DNA from: Halonatronomonas betaini
GTDB taxonomy: Bacteria > Bacillota > Halanaerobiia > Halanaerobiales > Halarsenatibacteraceae
Assembly: GCF_015666175.1 (NCBI RefSeq)
Contig: NZ_JADPIE010000010.1
Span: forward strand, 1-64,000
Reading direction: 5' to 3'
DNA length: 64,000 nucleotides
This document shows, piece by piece, positions 7,778-16,903 of this stretch (its first letter is position 1; each line of letters begins with the position of its first letter). The notes below the pieces were generated by a model. The model was not told the DNA's origin. It did not search any database and was given only the letters and a program-made list of their open reading frames with translations. Position numbers and translations under genes: made by a program.

Positions 7778-9106
7778 ATGTCAGAAGTTGAGAAGAGAAC
7801 AGTTAATGATAATGCGTACTATAAGTTAGAGGATAGACCTCCTTTACATGAAACTATCGTCCTTGGTTTTCAACATATGCTTGCAATGTTTGTAGGAATA
7901 ATAACTCCGCCACTTATAATAGCTGGTGTAGCAGGATTAAATGCTGCTGAAACAGGTTTTTTTGTTAGTATGGCCCTTATTATGTCAGGTGTTGCATCAT
8001 TTATACAGTGTTATAAAGTAGGACCAGTAGGTTCAGGATTACTTGGTGTTCATGGCACAAGTTTCACTTTTGTGCCGATGGCAATTGGAGCTGCTAATGC
8101 TGGTGGTATTCCATTAGTGCTTGGAATGGCTTTAGTAACTTCTCCTGTTGAGATGATTATAAGTCGTTTTGTAAAACAGGCAAGGAAATTATTCCCTCCT
8201 ATTGTTTCAGGTACTGTTGTAACATTGATTGGATTAAGTTTAATTGAAGTTGGAATTAGAGATTTTGGTGGAGGTGCTGGAGCTGAAAACTTTGGAGCAC
8301 CAATAAATTTAATGTTAGGTACATTTGTTTTAATTGTTATAATCTTAGCCAATAGGTTTGGAAAAGGTTTAGTAAAAGTCGGATCAGTTGCTATTGGTCT
8401 GGTTGCAGGTTATATTGTTGCAATTCCTCTTGGAATGGTTGATTTTCAAGCAGTAGCCGATGCTGGATGGTTTACTGCTCCAAGACCTCTATACTTTGGT
8501 CTTGATTTTAGTTGGGGTCACTTACTTCCCTGGGTTCTTGCTTATTTTATAACATCTATTGAGACGATTGGTGACCTGACAGCTATTGCTGAAACCTCTG
8601 GAGAACCTGTAACAGGGGAAATTCATAGTAATCGTTTAGGTGCAGGGATGTTAGCTGACGGGATTGCAAGTGCATTTGCTGCTATCTTTAATTCAATGCC
8701 CAATACTACTTTTAGTCAAAATGTTGGAGTTATCCAAATAACAAAAGTAGGTAGTAGGGTTGTAGGATATGCAGTCGCTGTAATATTATTATTACTTGGG
8801 TTTATTCCTAAAATCGGTGCTTTAGTAAGTGTTATGCCTAATCCTGTCTTAGGTGGAGCGACTTTAGCTTTATTTGGTATGGTTGCAACATCAGGTATTA
8901 GAATTATTACAAAAAAAGGTTTAACTGATAGAAAACTTTTCATATTATCTATAGCGTTAAGTTTTGGATTGGGGATTAATTATATGCCAGAAATTGTTGA
9001 TCAATTGCCTGATCTATTATCAACAGTCCTTGAGTCAGGAGTAACAGTGGGTGCATTACTGGCTATTGGCTTGAATTTATTATTGCCAGGCAGCTCTATG
9101 GAATAA
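7778..9106 (+). CDS. NCS2-family purine (xanthine/urate) permease
   Basis: 442-aa polytopic membrane protein of the nucleobase-ascorbate transporter (NCS2, UraA/XanQ/PbuX) branch. It has around 12-14 hydrophobic segments, the conserved ETIGD segment in mid-protein and the NAT signature region QNVGVIQITKVGSR. Proteins of this branch import xanthine, urate or uracil with H+ or Na+. Its place between ygeWY and xanthine-dehydrogenase genes favours xanthine or urate. The ribosome-binding site is weak (AAAAGTGAGG), with a short CCTGT-ACAGG inverted repeat upstream. No purine-riboswitch core was found in the 110-base leader. Confidence 0.88.
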   Translation: MSEVEKRTVNDNAYYKLEDRPPLHETIVLGFQHMLAMFVGIITPPLIIAGVAGLNAAETGFFVSMALIMSGVASFIQCYKVGPVGSGLLGVHGTSFTFVPMAIGAANAGGIPLVLGMALVTSPVEMIISRFVKQARKLFPPIVSGTVVTLIGLSLIEVGIRDFGGGAGAENFGAPINLMLGTFVLIVIILANRFGKGLVKVGSVAIGLVAGYIVAIPLGMVDFQAVADAGWFTAPRPLYFGLDFSWGHLLPWVLAYFITSIETIGDLTAIAETSGEPVTGEIHSNRLGAGMLADGIASAFAAIFNSMPNTTFSQNVGVIQITKVGSRVVGYAVAVILLLLGFIPKIGALVSVMPNPVLGGATLALFGMVATSGIRIITKKGLTDRKLFILSIALSFGLGINYMPEIVDQLPDLLSTVLESGVTVGALLAIGLNLLLPGSSME

Positions 9107-9200
9107 TTATTTTATTTTTTAAGGAGGACCTGACCGGGGTTAACTAGAAGTTAATATATACGGATAAATTTTAGTAAAAATAAAGTTGGAGGTGAAACCT

Positions 9201-11489
9201 GTGACTGACTTAAAACAGGTTAATAAGTCGAAAAAAAGAGTTGATGCAAAAGCAAAAGTAACAGGTAAAGCAAAGTTTGGTGCAGATCTTAAGTTCGCTA
9301 ATATGTTATATGGAAAAGTTGTTAGAACAAAATATCCATATGCTAAAATTAAGAATGTAGATATAAGTAAAGCTAAAAAATATCCAGGTGTAGAAGCGGT
9401 AATGACTGCAAAGGATATACCGAATAATACATTTGGAGTTATAATTCAAAATCAGCGAGTATTGGCTGAAGACGAAGCTATTTATATTGGAGATGGCATT
9501 GTAATGCTAGCTGCAGAAAGTAAAGAAGCTGCAGAAGAAGCAGCAAAACTGGTAGAGATTGAATATGAAGAGTTAAAAGGTATTCATGATCCTCTTGAAT
9601 CTAGAAAGCCAGATGCACAATTAGTAATGGAAGGAACTGATAGCAATCAGGTTGTTCATCATCCTTTACGTAAAGGGGATGTAGAATCTGGATTTGCTGA
9701 AGCCGATCTTATTTTAGAACGAGAATATTCTACACAATACATTGAACATGCTTATTTAGAACCAGAAGCAGTAACCGTAGTGCCTAATGAACGTCAGACC
9801 CTTGTTTCAGTCTACGGTTCAGTACAGAATCCATATGCAACAAGAGATGCTGTTGCTAGAGTTTTAGAAACTGACTTAAGTCAGGTGAGAATTATTCAGG
9901 ATAATATGGGTGGATCATTTGGGGGCAAAGATGAAAATATATCTTCAATGGCTGCTAGAGCTGCTGTAATGGCTTTAGCCACAGATAGGCCAGTCCAGAT
10001 GGTTAACTCTAGAGAAGAATCAATAATTGAAAGTTATAAACGTCACCCATATAATTTGAAATATAAAATTGGCGCAAAAGAAGATGGTAGATTAACTGCT
10101 ATGGAGATAGAAGCAGTTGCTGATAGCGGAGCTTATGCTTGTCAGACTCCATTTGTCACCTGGAGATCAGTAGTTCAGGCTACAGGTCCTTATGAGGTAC
10201 CAAACGTAAAAACTGATACCTATGGTTTTTATACACACAATCCTTATACTGGTGCTATGAGAGGATATGGTTCTCCTCCAACCTGTTTTGCTCAAGAATC
10301 ATTAATGGATGAACTTGCAGCAGAATTAGGTATGAAGCCTGATGAATTGAGAGAAAAGAATATGTATAGGCAGAATTCTCATACCGCTAGTGGTCAGAAG
10401 TTAGATAATCATACTGTAAGTTTACAGGAGGTTCTTGATAAAGCGAAGAAGTCAATTAATTTTGATGAAAAATATGAAAAATATTCTAAAGAGCAATCTG
10501 GTGAAAAGAAGAGAGGTATTGGACTGGCAATAAGTTATCGTGGCGTCAGCCTTGGAGCTGAAGCTATAGATACTACAGGAGGAATTGTTGCAGTTCAAAA
10601 AGATGGAAGTATAATTCTTTACTGTGGTCTGGCTGAAAATGGTCAGGGGCTCAGAACTGTATTTTCCCAGGTTGTCGGCGAAGAATTAGGTGTTAATCTT
10701 GATAGAATAACTTATATGGAAGCTGATACTTCAGTTGCCCCTGAAAGTGGTTCAACAGTGGCATCAAGGAGTACATTTATGGGTGGTAATGCCCTTAAAA
10801 AAGCAGCAAGAAATGTTAAAGATACAATGATTGAGTTTGCCAAAGAGGAATATGGTGTTGAAGGTAATATTATTTTTAAAGATAATGCCCTTTATACTGA
10901 AAAAGGCAAAAAAGTGGAAGATTTTGCAAAGGTAGCTTCTGATGCTTTCCATAGTGGAGTGTTTTTATCTTCATATGGCTGGTATAAAGCTCCAAAAATT
11001 TCCTGGGATGAAGAGACAGGACAGGGCAGACCATATTTCACCTACGTTTATGGCTGTCAGATAGCTGAAGTAGAAGTTGATACAGGTACTGGTCAGGTAA
11101 AGGTATTAAATATGGCTGCAGCCCATGATGTTGGTAAGGCAATAAACCCGGCCAATGTTCGCGGTCAGATTTATGGAGGAGTTGTTATGGCGGTAGGCCA
11201 GGCATTAATGGAAGACCTTGGTTTCTCAGATGGGTTTATAAATCATACAAATTTTGATGAATATTTAATTCCAACAGTTAAAGATATTCCAGATATTGAT
11301 GCTATAATTGTTGAAAACCCTGATCCTGCCGGTCCTTATGGAGCTAAATCTATTGGTGAACCGACAGTTGAACTTGGTGGAGCAGCAATTAATAATGCAA
11401 TTGCTGTAGCTACAGGAGATCGTCACTATGATCTGCCTTTGAATCTGGAAAAAGTATTGATTGGCAGAGATTTGAGCAGGGAGGGTTAA
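9201..11489 (+). CDS. xanthine-dehydrogenase-type molybdopterin subunit
   Basis: Molybdenum-binding large subunit of a xanthine-oxidase-family hydroxylase, about 763 aa. Motifs include GGSFGGKDE (molybdopterin), GAMRGYGSPP (substrate arginine region) and the C-terminal GAKSIGEPTVELGG, whose glutamate is the catalytic base. The frame is open from TTG at 9186, but GGAGGTG (9188-9194) lies inside that extension and is correctly spaced for GTG at 9201, chosen here. FAD and 2Fe-2S subunits follow (3-base gap, then overlap), making a complete three-subunit enzyme. With yqeB, yqeC, ssnA, ygeW and ygeY nearby, it is probably a labile-selenium xanthine or purine hydroxylase. Confidence 0.88.
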   Translation: MTDLKQVNKSKKRVDAKAKVTGKAKFGADLKFANMLYGKVVRTKYPYAKIKNVDISKAKKYPGVEAVMTAKDIPNNTFGVIIQNQRVLAEDEAIYIGDGIVMLAAESKEAAEEAAKLVEIEYEELKGIHDPLESRKPDAQLVMEGTDSNQVVHHPLRKGDVESGFAEADLILEREYSTQYIEHAYLEPEAVTVVPNERQTLVSVYGSVQNPYATRDAVARVLETDLSQVRIIQDNMGGSFGGKDENISSMAARAAVMALATDRPVQMVNSREESIIESYKRHPYNLKYKIGAKEDGRLTAMEIEAVADSGAYACQTPFVTWRSVVQATGPYEVPNVKTDTYGFYTHNPYTGAMRGYGSPPTCFAQESLMDELAAELGMKPDELREKNMYRQNSHTASGQKLDNHTVSLQEVLDKAKKSINFDEKYEKYSKEQSGEKKRGIGLAISYRGVSLGAEAIDTTGGIVAVQKDGSIILYCGLAENGQGLRTVFSQVVGEELGVNLDRITYMEADTSVAPESGSTVASRSTFMGGNALKKAARNVKDTMIEFAKEEYGVEGNIIFKDNALYTEKGKKVEDFAKVASDAFHSGVFLSSYGWYKAPKISWDEETGQGRPYFTYVYGCQIAEVEVDTGTGQVKVLNMAAAHDVGKAINPANVRGQIYGGVVMAVGQALMEDLGFSDGFINHTNFDEYLIPTVKDIPDIDAIIVENPDPAGPYGAKSIGEPTVELGGAAINNAIAVATGDRHYDLPLNLEKVLIGRDLSREG

Positions 11490-11492
11490 ATA

Positions 11493-12368
11493 ATGAATAA
11501 AGAATTAAATTATTATAGTGTTAAAGAAGTTGAAGAGGCAGTTAAATTGCTAGCCGATAATAAATTAAAATTACTGGCTGGTGGAACTGACTTTATGGTA
11601 GATTATCGTAATGAAGAGGATTTCTTAACTGGTTATGATGGAATCCTGGATCTATCTAATATAGATGGAATTGATGAGATCACTGAAAGTGATAATCATA
11701 TTGAAATTGGAGCAATGGTTACTCATAAAGATTTAGTTAAATCAGATTTAATAAATAAATATTATCCAGCACTAGCGCAGTCTGCTGCAGCAATTGGGTC
11801 TACTCAAATTAGAAATAGGGCTACAATTGGTGGTAATATCTGTAATGCAGCTGCCTGTGCGGATACTTTAGGGCCTTTAATTGCCTTTGAAGCAAGAGCT
11901 ATTCTTGAGTCGGTAAATGGTAAGAGAACAATGGATGTTTCTGAGTTTGTAAAATGGCCATATGAAACTGAAATAAATGACAATGAAATTCTTATATCAT
12001 TTACATTGCCAAAACCTGAAGAAGGGACATTTAGTGGTTTTCAGAAAATAGGAAGGCGTCAGGCTTTGGCTATTACAAGAATAAGTCTTGCAGTTAAAGC
12101 AGTGATAGAATCTGGAATAATTAAAGATATTAATTTAGTACCTGGTTCTGCTACACCTGTTCCTACAACATTTTCTGAGGTTGAGGCAGAGATCAAGGGT
12201 AAAAAATTATCAGAAATAGATTCAAAAGAGATTGGCGAAAAAGCTGCAGAAGAGATGGTTGGAATAACCGGAGAACGCTGGTCAACTCCATATAAAAAGC
12301 CTGCACTGGCTACTCTTTTCCGCAGAGCAATTAAGAATCTTCAGGAGGAGGTAGCAAATAATGGTTAA
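11493..12368 (+). CDS. xanthine-dehydrogenase-type FAD subunit
   Basis: 291-aa FAD-binding subunit of a molybdenum hydroxylase (CO-dehydrogenase flavoprotein family) that passes electrons from the Fe-S subunit to the external acceptor. The two FAD motifs are visible: LLAGGTDFMVDYRN near residue 30 and TIGGNICNAAACADT near residue 110. ATG at 11493 lies three bases after the stop of the large subunit. The 3' end overlaps the 2Fe-2S gene by 8 bases, so the three subunits are co-translated. Confidence 0.92.
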   Translation: MNKELNYYSVKEVEEAVKLLADNKLKLLAGGTDFMVDYRNEEDFLTGYDGILDLSNIDGIDEITESDNHIEIGAMVTHKDLVKSDLINKYYPALAQSAAAIGSTQIRNRATIGGNICNAAACADTLGPLIAFEARAILESVNGKRTMDVSEFVKWPYETEINDNEILISFTLPKPEEGTFSGFQKIGRRQALAITRISLAVKAVIESGIIKDINLVPGSATPVPTTFSEVEAEIKGKKLSEIDSKEIGEKAAEEMVGITGERWSTPYKKPALATLFRRAIKNLQEEVANNG

Positions 12369-12831
12369 TGTGAAATTTACTGTTAATAATAGAGAAGTAG
12401 AAGTCAAAGTTGATCCAACTGAAAGGCTACTTGATACTCTAAGAGATAAACTTAATCTAACAGGAGTCAAAGAAGGCTGTGCTGTAGGAGAATGTGGAGC
12501 CTGTACCGTTCTTTTTGATGGTGAGGCAATGAATTCATGCTTGATCCCAACTGTTCAGGCTGAAGGTAAAGAAGTTTTAACAATTGAAGGCCTGGGAACA
12601 AATGATACGCTTGATCCTTTACAGCAGTCATTTATTGATTATCAGGCAGTCCAATGTGGTTTCTGTACACCAGGTATGATTTTATCAGCTAAAGCATTAT
12701 TAAATAAAAACTCAAGTCCAACCAGAGAAGATATAAAAGAAGCAATAGATGGCAATCTTTGTCGCTGTACTGGTTATGAACAGATTATTCAGGCTGTTCA
12801 GAATGCCGCTGATGGTGAGGTGGAAGCCTAA
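12361..12831 (+). CDS. xanthine-dehydrogenase-type 2Fe-2S subunit
   Basis: 156-aa iron-sulfur subunit with a plant-type ferredoxin domain (EGCAVGECGACTV plus a later cysteine) and the C-terminal alpha-helical 2Fe-2S domain (QCGFCTPGM, GNLCRCTGY). It relays electrons between the molybdenum and FAD subunits. The start overlaps the FAD gene and is preceded by AGGAGGAGG. The next gene begins at GTG directly after its stop. Confidence 0.95.
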   Translation: MVNVKFTVNNREVEVKVDPTERLLDTLRDKLNLTGVKEGCAVGECGACTVLFDGEAMNSCLIPTVQAEGKEVLTIEGLGTNDTLDPLQQSFIDYQAVQCGFCTPGMILSAKALLNKNSSPTREDIKEAIDGNLCRCTGYEQIIQAVQNAADGEVEA

Positions 12832-14208
12832 GTGACTGCTACCCTATTTAAAGATGTTCGGTCTATTATTACTATGGATGACGACAAACGCAGACTTTCC
12901 AATTATGATCTTTTAGTTGAAAATGGGAAAGTAGCAGCTATTGAAGAAAATATTGAGCTTACAGATAGAGAAGATTTAGAAATTATCGAGGCTGGAAGCT
13001 ATTTTATGTTTCCAGGCCTCGTTAATACCCATCACCATTTTTATCAGGTTTTAACCAGGAATATAAGAGCTGTTCAGGATGTTGAACTATTTGATTGGCT
13101 TAAATATTTATATCCGATCTGGGCTAATTTAACACCAGAAGCTGTTTATTATAGTGCGCTTGTCGCCTGTGGTGAGCTTCTTAAAACTGGTTGTACAACT
13201 GCCCTTGATCAGTATTATGTCTTCCCTAAGCAACAGGACTTAAATATTCTAGACCAAGAGTTTAAAGCTGGTAAAGATATTGGGATTCGGCTCCATGCCT
13301 GTAGAGGCAGTATGTCACTGGGAGAAAAAGATGGTGGCCTACCTCCTGATGAAGTAGTTCAGACAGATAAAGAAATTCTTGAAGATACAAAAAGAGTAAT
13401 TGAAAAATATCATGATCCAGATCCCTTTGCAATGCAGAGGGTAGTAGTATCTCCATGCTCTCCATTTTCAGTCACTAAAGAGTTGATGGAGCAATCAATT
13501 AAATTGGCAAGGGAATATGGAGTTTTAGCCCATACTCATCTTGCAGAAACAAAGGATGAAGATGATTTCTGTCAGGAAAAATATGGTCTTACTCCTCTAG
13601 AATATATGGAAGAAGTAGGTTGGATTGGTGAAGATGTCTGGTTTGCTCACGGAGTTCATCTTAATAGGGATGAACTTAAGAGAATGGCAAAAGCAGGCAC
13701 AGGAGTAGCCCATTGTCCTGCCTCAAATATGAAATTATCATCAGGTGTGGCTCCAGTTCCAGAGATGTTAGAATTAGGTGTACCAGTAGGCCTTGCAGTT
13801 GATGGAAGTGCCAGTAATGATGGCTCAAATATGATTGCTGAAATGCGACTTGCCCTTTTACTCCATAAGCTACAACATGGAATTACTTCTGTTGGACCTG
13901 AGGACATACTTGAAATTGCAACCAGAGGAGGCAGTCAAATCTTAAAACAGCCAGAAATTGGAAGTTTAGAGCCAGGCAAGGCAGCTGATTTATTCTTAAT
14001 TAATAGTAAGAGATTAGCCTATGCTGGTGGTTTATCAGACCCGGTATCTGCATTAATTAATACAGGAACCAGTCATGAAGTCGACTTAACAATGGTTGCC
14101 GGTGAAATAGTTGTGCGTGATGGCAAATTAACTACTATTGATGAAGAAGAAGTTGCAGCTCAAACAAATAGACTGGCTGAAGAAATGCTTTCTGAGGAGG
14201 GGGCATAA
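12832..14208 (+). CDS. amidohydrolase, 8-oxoguanine deaminase-like
   Basis: 458-aa metal-dependent deaminase of the amidohydrolase superfamily. Metal ligands are visible in NTHHHFYQ (start of the barrel), HTHLAE, HGVHL and DGSASND. The HHHFYQ variant is typical of the 8-oxoguanine deaminase/hydroxydechloroatrazine-hydrolase branch, which deaminates oxidised purines (8-oxoguanine to urate). GTG at 12832 abuts the upstream stop, and the 3' end overlaps ssnA by one base. Guanine deaminase is the main alternative. Confidence 0.8.
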   Translation: MTATLFKDVRSIITMDDDKRRLSNYDLLVENGKVAAIEENIELTDREDLEIIEAGSYFMFPGLVNTHHHFYQVLTRNIRAVQDVELFDWLKYLYPIWANLTPEAVYYSALVACGELLKTGCTTALDQYYVFPKQQDLNILDQEFKAGKDIGIRLHACRGSMSLGEKDGGLPPDEVVQTDKEILEDTKRVIEKYHDPDPFAMQRVVVSPCSPFSVTKELMEQSIKLAREYGVLAHTHLAETKDEDDFCQEKYGLTPLEYMEEVGWIGEDVWFAHGVHLNRDELKRMAKAGTGVAHCPASNMKLSSGVAPVPEMLELGVPVGLAVDGSASNDGSNMIAEMRLALLLHKLQHGITSVGPEDILEIATRGGSQILKQPEIGSLEPGKAADLFLINSKRLAYAGGLSDPVSALINTGTSHEVDLTMVAGEIVVRDGKLTTIDEEEVAAQTNRLAEEMLSEEGA

Positions 14209-15542
14209 TGCTTATAATAAAAAATGGAACGATATTAACTTTCAATAAAGATGATGAAGTTATAAAAAATGGTGCTATAGTTACTGAAGGAGATAATATT
14301 CTGGCCATAGGAAAATCAGTTGATCTTACCGAAAAATATCCTGAGGCGGAGGTAATTGATGCTAAAGGAGGTCTGGTTATTCCAGGACTGATAAACTCCC
14401 ATATGCACTTTTACAGTACTTTTGCAAGGGGGATGGATCTTAAAACAGATAAGCCTCCTGAAAATTTTATCGAGATACTTGAAAAATTATGGTGGAGAGT
14501 TGATGAAACTTTATCAAATAAAGATGATCTGTATTACAGTGCAATTTATCCAATATTAGAAGGTATTGAATATGGTACGACTACTATTTTTGATCATCAT
14601 GCCAGTTTTGGGATGATAGAAAACTCCCTTGATATTCTAGCTGAAGCTGTAGAAGATGCTGGTATTAGGGCCAGTCTTTGTTTTGAAGCTTCTGACAGAA
14701 ATGGTGAAGAAAAATCGGAAGCAAGTATTCAAGAAAATATTAGATTTATTGAGAGTTTAACTGAAGATCAAAAAGATTACTTAACAGGTAAGTTTGGTCT
14801 TCATGCTTCCTTTACTTTAGAAGACTCTTCTTTAAAAAGAATTGGAGAAGAAGCAGCACGACTTGGAGTACCCTGTCATCTTCATGTTGCTGAGGGTAAG
14901 GCTGATGTAGAAGATAGCAAAAAGCGGGGATACTCAGGAGTTGTAGAAAGACTTGATAAATTTAATATTCTTCAACCTGGTACCCTGGCTATTCATGGTG
15001 TCCATTTGTCTCAAGAAGAGTTTTCTGTATTAGCTAATCGAAACAATTACCTAATTCATAACCCTCAATCTAATATGGGAAATGCAGTTGGAGCTGCTGA
15101 TTTACTGGCAGCAGATAAATCAGGTTTAAGAATAGGTCTGGGCACAGATGGTTATACAACTGATATGTTTGAAAGTTTAAAGGTAGCAAGTGTTTTACCC
15201 TCCCATGAAACAGGTGACCCTAACGCTGGCGGAGGGATAGTTAGAGATATGTTGTTTGATATAAATGGAAAGTTAGCAGGCCAATATTTTGATAAAGAAT
15301 TAGGTGTGCTCAAAGAAGGTGCTGGTGCAGACATAGTAGTGATAAATTATTCAGGACCGACTCCAGTTAATTCTGATAATTATTATTTTCACTTATTAAT
15401 GGGGGTTTCAGGTGCTAAAGTAGATACTACAATAGCTCGGGGTAAGGTTCTAATGAAGAATCAGGAGGTGAAAGTTCTTGATGCAGAGAGAATCAAAGCC
15501 AAATGTAGAGAACAGGCAGAAGACTTCTGGAAAAGATTCTAA
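14208..15542 (+). CDS. ssnA: SsnA-family putative aminohydrolase
   Basis: 444-aa amidohydrolase-superfamily protein of the SsnA type, a family almost confined to genomes with selenium-dependent molybdenum hydroxylases. Motifs: NSHMHFYST (HxH), HLHVAEGKAD, IHGVHL and GLGTDGYTTDMFE. It is probably a purine or purine-derived deaminase or ring-opening hydrolase, but the substrate is not established. It begins at the last base of the previous gene (ATAATG), and its last 60 or so bases also encode the start of the next FAD-subunit gene. Confidence 0.88.
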   Translation: MLIIKNGTILTFNKDDEVIKNGAIVTEGDNILAIGKSVDLTEKYPEAEVIDAKGGLVIPGLINSHMHFYSTFARGMDLKTDKPPENFIEILEKLWWRVDETLSNKDDLYYSAIYPILEGIEYGTTTIFDHHASFGMIENSLDILAEAVEDAGIRASLCFEASDRNGEEKSEASIQENIRFIESLTEDQKDYLTGKFGLHASFTLEDSSLKRIGEEAARLGVPCHLHVAEGKADVEDSKKRGYSGVVERLDKFNILQPGTLAIHGVHLSQEEFSVLANRNNYLIHNPQSNMGNAVGAADLLAADKSGLRIGLGTDGYTTDMFESLKVASVLPSHETGDPNAGGGIVRDMLFDINGKLAGQYFDKELGVLKEGAGADIVVINYSGPTPVNSDNYYFHLLMGVSGAKVDTTIARGKVLMKNQEVKVLDAERIKAKCREQAEDFWKRF

Positions 15543-16413
15543 AAAGGTACCGATAGGTAGTGCAGATTTTTTAGCACCAGAAAGTCTTGAAAAGGCATTA
15601 GATTATAGAAAAAGATACGGCTTTCAAGCAACGGTTATTGCTGGTGGAACTGACATAATGGTGGATTATTTTGAAAGATTGTATGAGGTTAATAGCTGGT
15701 TAGATTTAAACAAAATTGAAGAACTCAAAAAAATAGAAATCAATGATGAAAATATAATAATTGGGGCAACAGTGACCCATAAAAGAATAGCTGAACACCA
15801 GGAATTACAAAATCACCTACCAATGTTAGCCCAGGCCTCTTCAGAAGTAGGCGCCTGGCAGATTCAGAGTCGAGGAACTATTGGAGGTAATATTGTTACC
15901 TCATCACCTGCAGGAGATACTCTGGCTCCTTTGTTAGCCTATAATGCAAAGGTTGTTCTCCAATCAAAAGGTGATAAGAGAATTATCGATATTGAAGATT
16001 TCTTTATTGGGCCTAAAGAAAATGTTGAAGAATCTGATGAAATTTTAACTAAAATTATAATCCCTAAACCGTCTAAAAATACTTTAAGTCGCTGGAGGAA
16101 GGTAGGAAAAAGAAAAGCGCTTATCATTTCCAGCCTGACAATGGCTATCTTAATAGAAGTTGATGATCAAGGTGTAATTAAGACTGCCAGAGCCTGTTAT
16201 GGTGCTGTAGCACCAACTCCAATAGAAATTAGAAATGTAGGAGATTATTTAGAAAGACAAAAGTTAAAAAATGTTGATCCTAAAAAAGTTGGAGAGATTG
16301 CTGTATCTGGAATTTCTCCTATTGATGATATAAGAGGAACAGAGCAATATAGACGTCAGGTCACATATGATTTAACTATAAATGCAATTAAAGAAATGGC
16401 CAGTGAACTATAG
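15481..16413 (+). CDS. FAD subunit of a second Mo hydroxylase (NdhF-like)
   Basis: About 310-aa FAD-binding subunit of a second xanthine-oxidase-family enzyme. Motifs IAGGTDIMVDYFE and TIGGNIVTSSPAGDT bind FAD. The start lies inside ssnA: AGGAGGTG at 15463-15470 is well placed for ATG at 15481 (or TTG at 15478), giving an overlap of about 60 bases and an N-terminal extension of about 25 residues before the flavin domain. Followed by genes for Fe-S, L and M subunits, the order F-S-L-M is that of nicotinate dehydrogenase of Eubacterium barkeri. Confidence 0.85.
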   Translation: MQRESKPNVENRQKTSGKDSKKVPIGSADFLAPESLEKALDYRKRYGFQATVIAGGTDIMVDYFERLYEVNSWLDLNKIEELKKIEINDENIIIGATVTHKRIAEHQELQNHLPMLAQASSEVGAWQIQSRGTIGGNIVTSSPAGDTLAPLLAYNAKVVLQSKGDKRIIDIEDFFIGPKENVEESDEILTKIIIPKPSKNTLSRWRKVGKRKALIISSLTMAILIEVDDQGVIKTARACYGAVAPTPIEIRNVGDYLERQKLKNVDPKKVGEIAVSGISPIDDIRGTEQYRRQVTYDLTINAIKEMASEL

Positions 16414-16426
16414 GAGGTGCTTGTGA

Positions 16427-16903
16427 ATGGAAATCAAATTTACAATAAATGGAGAAGAACGGACTGAACAGGTCAAACCAAATCAGCGCCTTCTCGACTT
16501 AATAAGAAAAGATTTAGGGTTAGTTGCTGCAAAAGAGGGCTGCGGCAAAGGAGAATGCGGTGCCTGTACAGTTATTATGAATGGAGAACCTGTAACATCA
16601 TGCCTTGTTTTAGCAGCACAGGCTGATGAAGCAGAGATTTTAACAGTTGAAGGACTTGCTGAAGGAGATAATCTTCATCCTTTACAGGAAGCATTTATTG
16701 AGGCTGGAGCGGTTCAATGTGGATTCTGTATTCCTGGCTGTATTATGACAGCTTACTGTCTATTAAAAGAAAATAGTTCTCCAACACGTAATGAGATCCG
16801 AACAGCTCTGGCAGGAAATATCTGTCGTTGTACCGGATATCAAAAGATTATAGATGCTGTTCAATTAGCAGCCAAAAACATGGCTGCTGGAGGTGAAAAT
16901 TAA
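16427..16903 (+). CDS. 2Fe-2S subunit of a second Mo hydroxylase (NdhS-like)
   Basis: 158-aa iron-sulfur subunit with both 2Fe-2S domains: EGCGKGECGACTV near residue 42 and QCGFCIPGC with GNICRCTGY in the C-terminal half. It starts at ATG 16427 after TAGGAGGTG. The stop overlaps the ATG of the L subunit (TAATG), indicating translational coupling. Electron relay between the molybdenum L/M pair and the FAD subunit is inferred from the family. Confidence 0.93.
   Translation: MEIKFTINGEERTEQVKPNQRLLDLIRKDLGLVAAKEGCGKGECGACTVIMNGEPVTSCLVLAAQADEAEILTVEGLAEGDNLHPLQEAFIEAGAVQCGFCIPGCIMTAYCLLKENSSPTRNEIRTALAGNICRCTGYQKIIDAVQLAAKNMAAGGEN

Noticed and set aside
8050-8943. Antisense frames within the permease genes and similar shadows in many other genes
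   Set aside because: They lie opposite well-supported genes, lack ribosome-binding sites and show no recognisable domains.
9119-9140. AAGGAGGACC at 9120 as the ribosome-binding site of a small gene
   Set aside because: No start codon or open frame of useful length follows; it may be a relic or part of a leader. A similar orphan site lies at 22088.
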